Shown here one piece after another: positions 46,836 through 64,000 of a stretch of DNA of 64,000 bases (positions are counted from its first letter, which is position 1; each line of letters opens with the position of its first letter). A program made the translations under genes and the position numbers. The DNA comes from Sitta carolinensis (taxonomy: Eukaryota > Chordata > Aves > Passeriformes > Sittidae), in NCBI GenBank assembly GCA_032173965.1, contig CM063283.1:15976501-16040500 (forward strand). Direction: 5' to 3'. Below the pieces are notes generated by a model. The model saw nothing but the letters and a program-made list of their open reading frames with translations. It ran no database searches and was not told the DNA's origin.

Positions 46836-48800
46836 ACTTTCTTGGTAGGATGGGCAGTGGAAAACATGCAGACTCTCCTAGAGAAGACCATGGATTGCAT
46901 CAGTTAGTAAGAAAAAAAGAAGAGCTATCGCATCACATTTTAGTGTATTTACTCTCTCATGAGATTAATGAGATTAAAATTGAGACAAGATATTTCATGT
47001 TATCAGCTATGTCACATATGAAACCCACATCTCTCGGGGCTATTTCTTTCTTGTATGCATCTCAAGCTGTGAAATTGGGTGCAGGGTGGAATTTTTATCA
47101 CTTTAGTTAAGAACAATTTCGAACAGGGCAATGAATTTAGACCATTGAAGAACAGGGGTCAATGCACACAGAAGTGGACAGAGATAATTTATTTACTGCG
47201 TTCCTACTACGAAGCTTAGCTGGTGGCTCTTACCTGCCCTGCAGCCCGTTCAGCGTCTGGAGCTGGAATGCTGTACACAGAAATCCGGCCAGAGGGAAAA
47301 TCCTGCAGCATGATGCTGTGACAAATGCCTTTTGACAAACGTACCAACAACCCCCTAAATGAACCCTGTTTCTTAAACATAACTCAGAATAGCTGATCTC
47401 CCCACCACACACACTGGACTTCTCTTATTTCACCTTTGCCATACTACTTGAAGCTGGAGCCAGCTGATCTGGAGTCAAAGAAGGTGGGCAGGAAAAGTTG
47501 CTATCACTGTAACTCTTTGTTTTCCTGGCAGGCTAGGTAGGATATGGATCCCATCCTTTGAAAATAGATCATTCCTTTCAGAAATACAAGAGTTGGGAAA
47601 TCATTTACAACACATTGCAAAGGACATGCAACCAATGTACAGATAAGAGGTCCCAGGGCAATATAAGAGGCAACTTTGAATAACTACCTTGGGGAATTCA
47701 TAGAAATATCTGTAAGAGGAGAAATGCTCAGTTCCACATATTACCTTAGTTGTCCAGCTTCAAGACAGTACCACAGAATAAATGCAGTAAATAAATTGCA
47801 AACCAAGTTATATTCCCATTTCCTATTTGAAAGGAAAAGCAGCTTTAAGTCAGTAAACAATCAAGTTCAGCATATTCTGCATGTAAAACAAGAAAATCAA
47901 GGATGTGTGTGGGGAAATAACATATTTGATATGTTGGAAGAGGGAGAGAGAGCACAAAGAACAGAATCTAGAAAAGAAAAAGGGGATGAAGAAAGATCAG
48001 CCCCAGAAAAATAATACAAGGGGACAAACAAATCCAAACTGTTCACACAGAGATTGCAAAAGGGATTAATTGGAAGGCAATCCTCACAGCTCAAAATTCA
48101 AACTACAGCTGCAGACAGATGGCTTTGTTCAAGTCTTCTATTTTTCAACAGCCTGTCTCTGCTACACACACAGAACCTGCTGACTGACACTTTGCCCCTT
48201 CCTTCATGGAAAAGAGGAAAAAAAACACAGAAAAAGGCCTAGAGGTAACAAACCCACTTTTGCATAAAAATTGTATCAGGACCTTTTTGAAACACCGGTT
48301 TTATTTTGGCAAGGACAATAACACATATCACCATGTTTATTCATCTTGGTAAGGTTGCCTGAAGCTTGAGAATTCAAATTGTTAGGTAGATGAACTTGAA
48401 AATAAAGAAATGAAAGCAGGAAATAAAAGAGTTAGTAGCTCCAAATCGTGCAGTTAATTAAAATGAAAGAGAAAGAATAAGCATGCAAAAAATCACCACT
48501 TATAGCAGCAGAATTTCTGATCTTCAAAAATTAGGAACCTATGGGTTTGAAAGGATTGAGTTTACTTTTTACAGTGCCTCTTCTCCCTTTCTCTCTGTAA
48601 GCTGTTCTTGTGGAAGAGGCAGGGAAAGTAGTATTTGCCAGAGTGCAAACAGTTCATTGCTACTTCACAGTTACTGCTGTATTGGCTGTACACATCTCTG
48701 AAGAAAGGATGAGCAAGTCTCAATCTCTCTGTTTACACAATCAATTGTATTTTCAGCTTCCTCACAGATGAGTGCACCTACACTTAGTTGGTGCCTTGAA
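46836..48800. other. Spacer between TMPRSS7 and the ST14-like gene
   Basis: About 2 kb separates the TMPRSS7 polyadenylation signal from the first ATG of the ST14-like gene. It should contain the ST14-like promoter and perhaps a 5' exon. No CpG island and no conserved coding stretch is visible. Confidence 0.5.
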
Positions 48801-48807
48801 AATTAAG

Positions 48808-48813
48808 TTTATT
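48808..48813 (-). terminator. Candidate polyadenylation signal of TMPRSS7
   Basis: AATAAA reads on the minus strand about 255 bases after the TMPRSS7 stop codon. It is the first canonical signal I see downstream, so it would give a short 3' untranslated region. Cleavage would fall about 15-30 bases further left. Confidence 0.55.
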
Positions 48814-49065
48814 GTTGCACCTCCCCACATGTCTCCAGATACCTGCATGGAACAATCTCCACAAGGAACAGCCTCCTCTTTTTCCACCAAAGCTTGAAAC
48901 AATGATATTTAATACCCCCATTTGTGAATTCCAAAATCAGTAGGAGAGGTGCATGTAAAAAAATTCCACCACTGAACAGTTCCTTGAAATATGATTTTAA
49001 TGAAGATATCCAGGACATGCTTTATTCCAAGAAATTTCCAAGAAAAATTCCAAGAAGTTTTCAAG

Positions 49066-63931
<14,866 letters not shown>

Positions 63932-64000
63932 CTGTTGTGAATAACAAAGACAATGCAAGCAGTCTTCTTTTTTCTTTTTGTGTACATAAAACACAAAATT

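Overview
The window is vertebrate genomic DNA, almost certainly from a bird. Genes are split into short exons with GT/AG introns, CR1-type LINE fragments are present, and several LTR copies resemble avian endogenous retroviruses. The LTR families suggest a songbird, but that is only an inference. All recognisable genes lie on the minus strand, so the window reads from right to left.

Layout from right to left. (1) Positions 63,931-49,066 hold the 3' half of TMPRSS7 (matriptase-3): the second half of its CUB region, three LDL-receptor class A modules and a complete trypsin-like domain. Its 5' half lies beyond the right edge. (2) Positions 46,805-23,706 hold a second, complete type II membrane serine protease gene of 16 recognisable exons: membrane anchor, SEA, two CUB, two LDLa and S1 protease. 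Its sequence is closer to matriptase (ST14) than to TMPRSS7. It sits head to tail behind TMPRSS7, at a place where I know of no protease gene in mammals. One exon (39,905-40,040) is one base short and carries a stop in the inherited frame. (3) Positions 22,639-19,410 hold an LTR retroelement with both LTRs, a 5-bp target duplication and an unusual GC-rich interior without recognisable pol or env. (4) Positions 16,799 to about 8,760 hold the orthologue of human C3orf52 (TTMP), a small single-pass membrane protein. (5) Positions 1-8,750 contain no gene I can recognise.

The order TMPRSS7 then C3orf52 in the same direction matches human 3q13.2, so the extra ST14-like protease is an insertion or retention within a conserved block. 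Both proteases keep the His/Asp/Ser triad, an Arg-Ile activation site and Asp189 of the S1 pocket. They are therefore predicted trypsin-like, zymogen-activated, cell-surface enzymes, unless the frameshift in the ST14-like gene is real and fixed.

Intron 10 of the ST14-like gene holds two related solo LTRs in opposite orientation. One is nested inside a CR1 copy, and both have clear 6-bp target duplications. A third solo LTR lies in intron 14. Coordinates of exons were derived by eye from splice sites and reading-frame continuity; repeat edges without target duplications are approximate.
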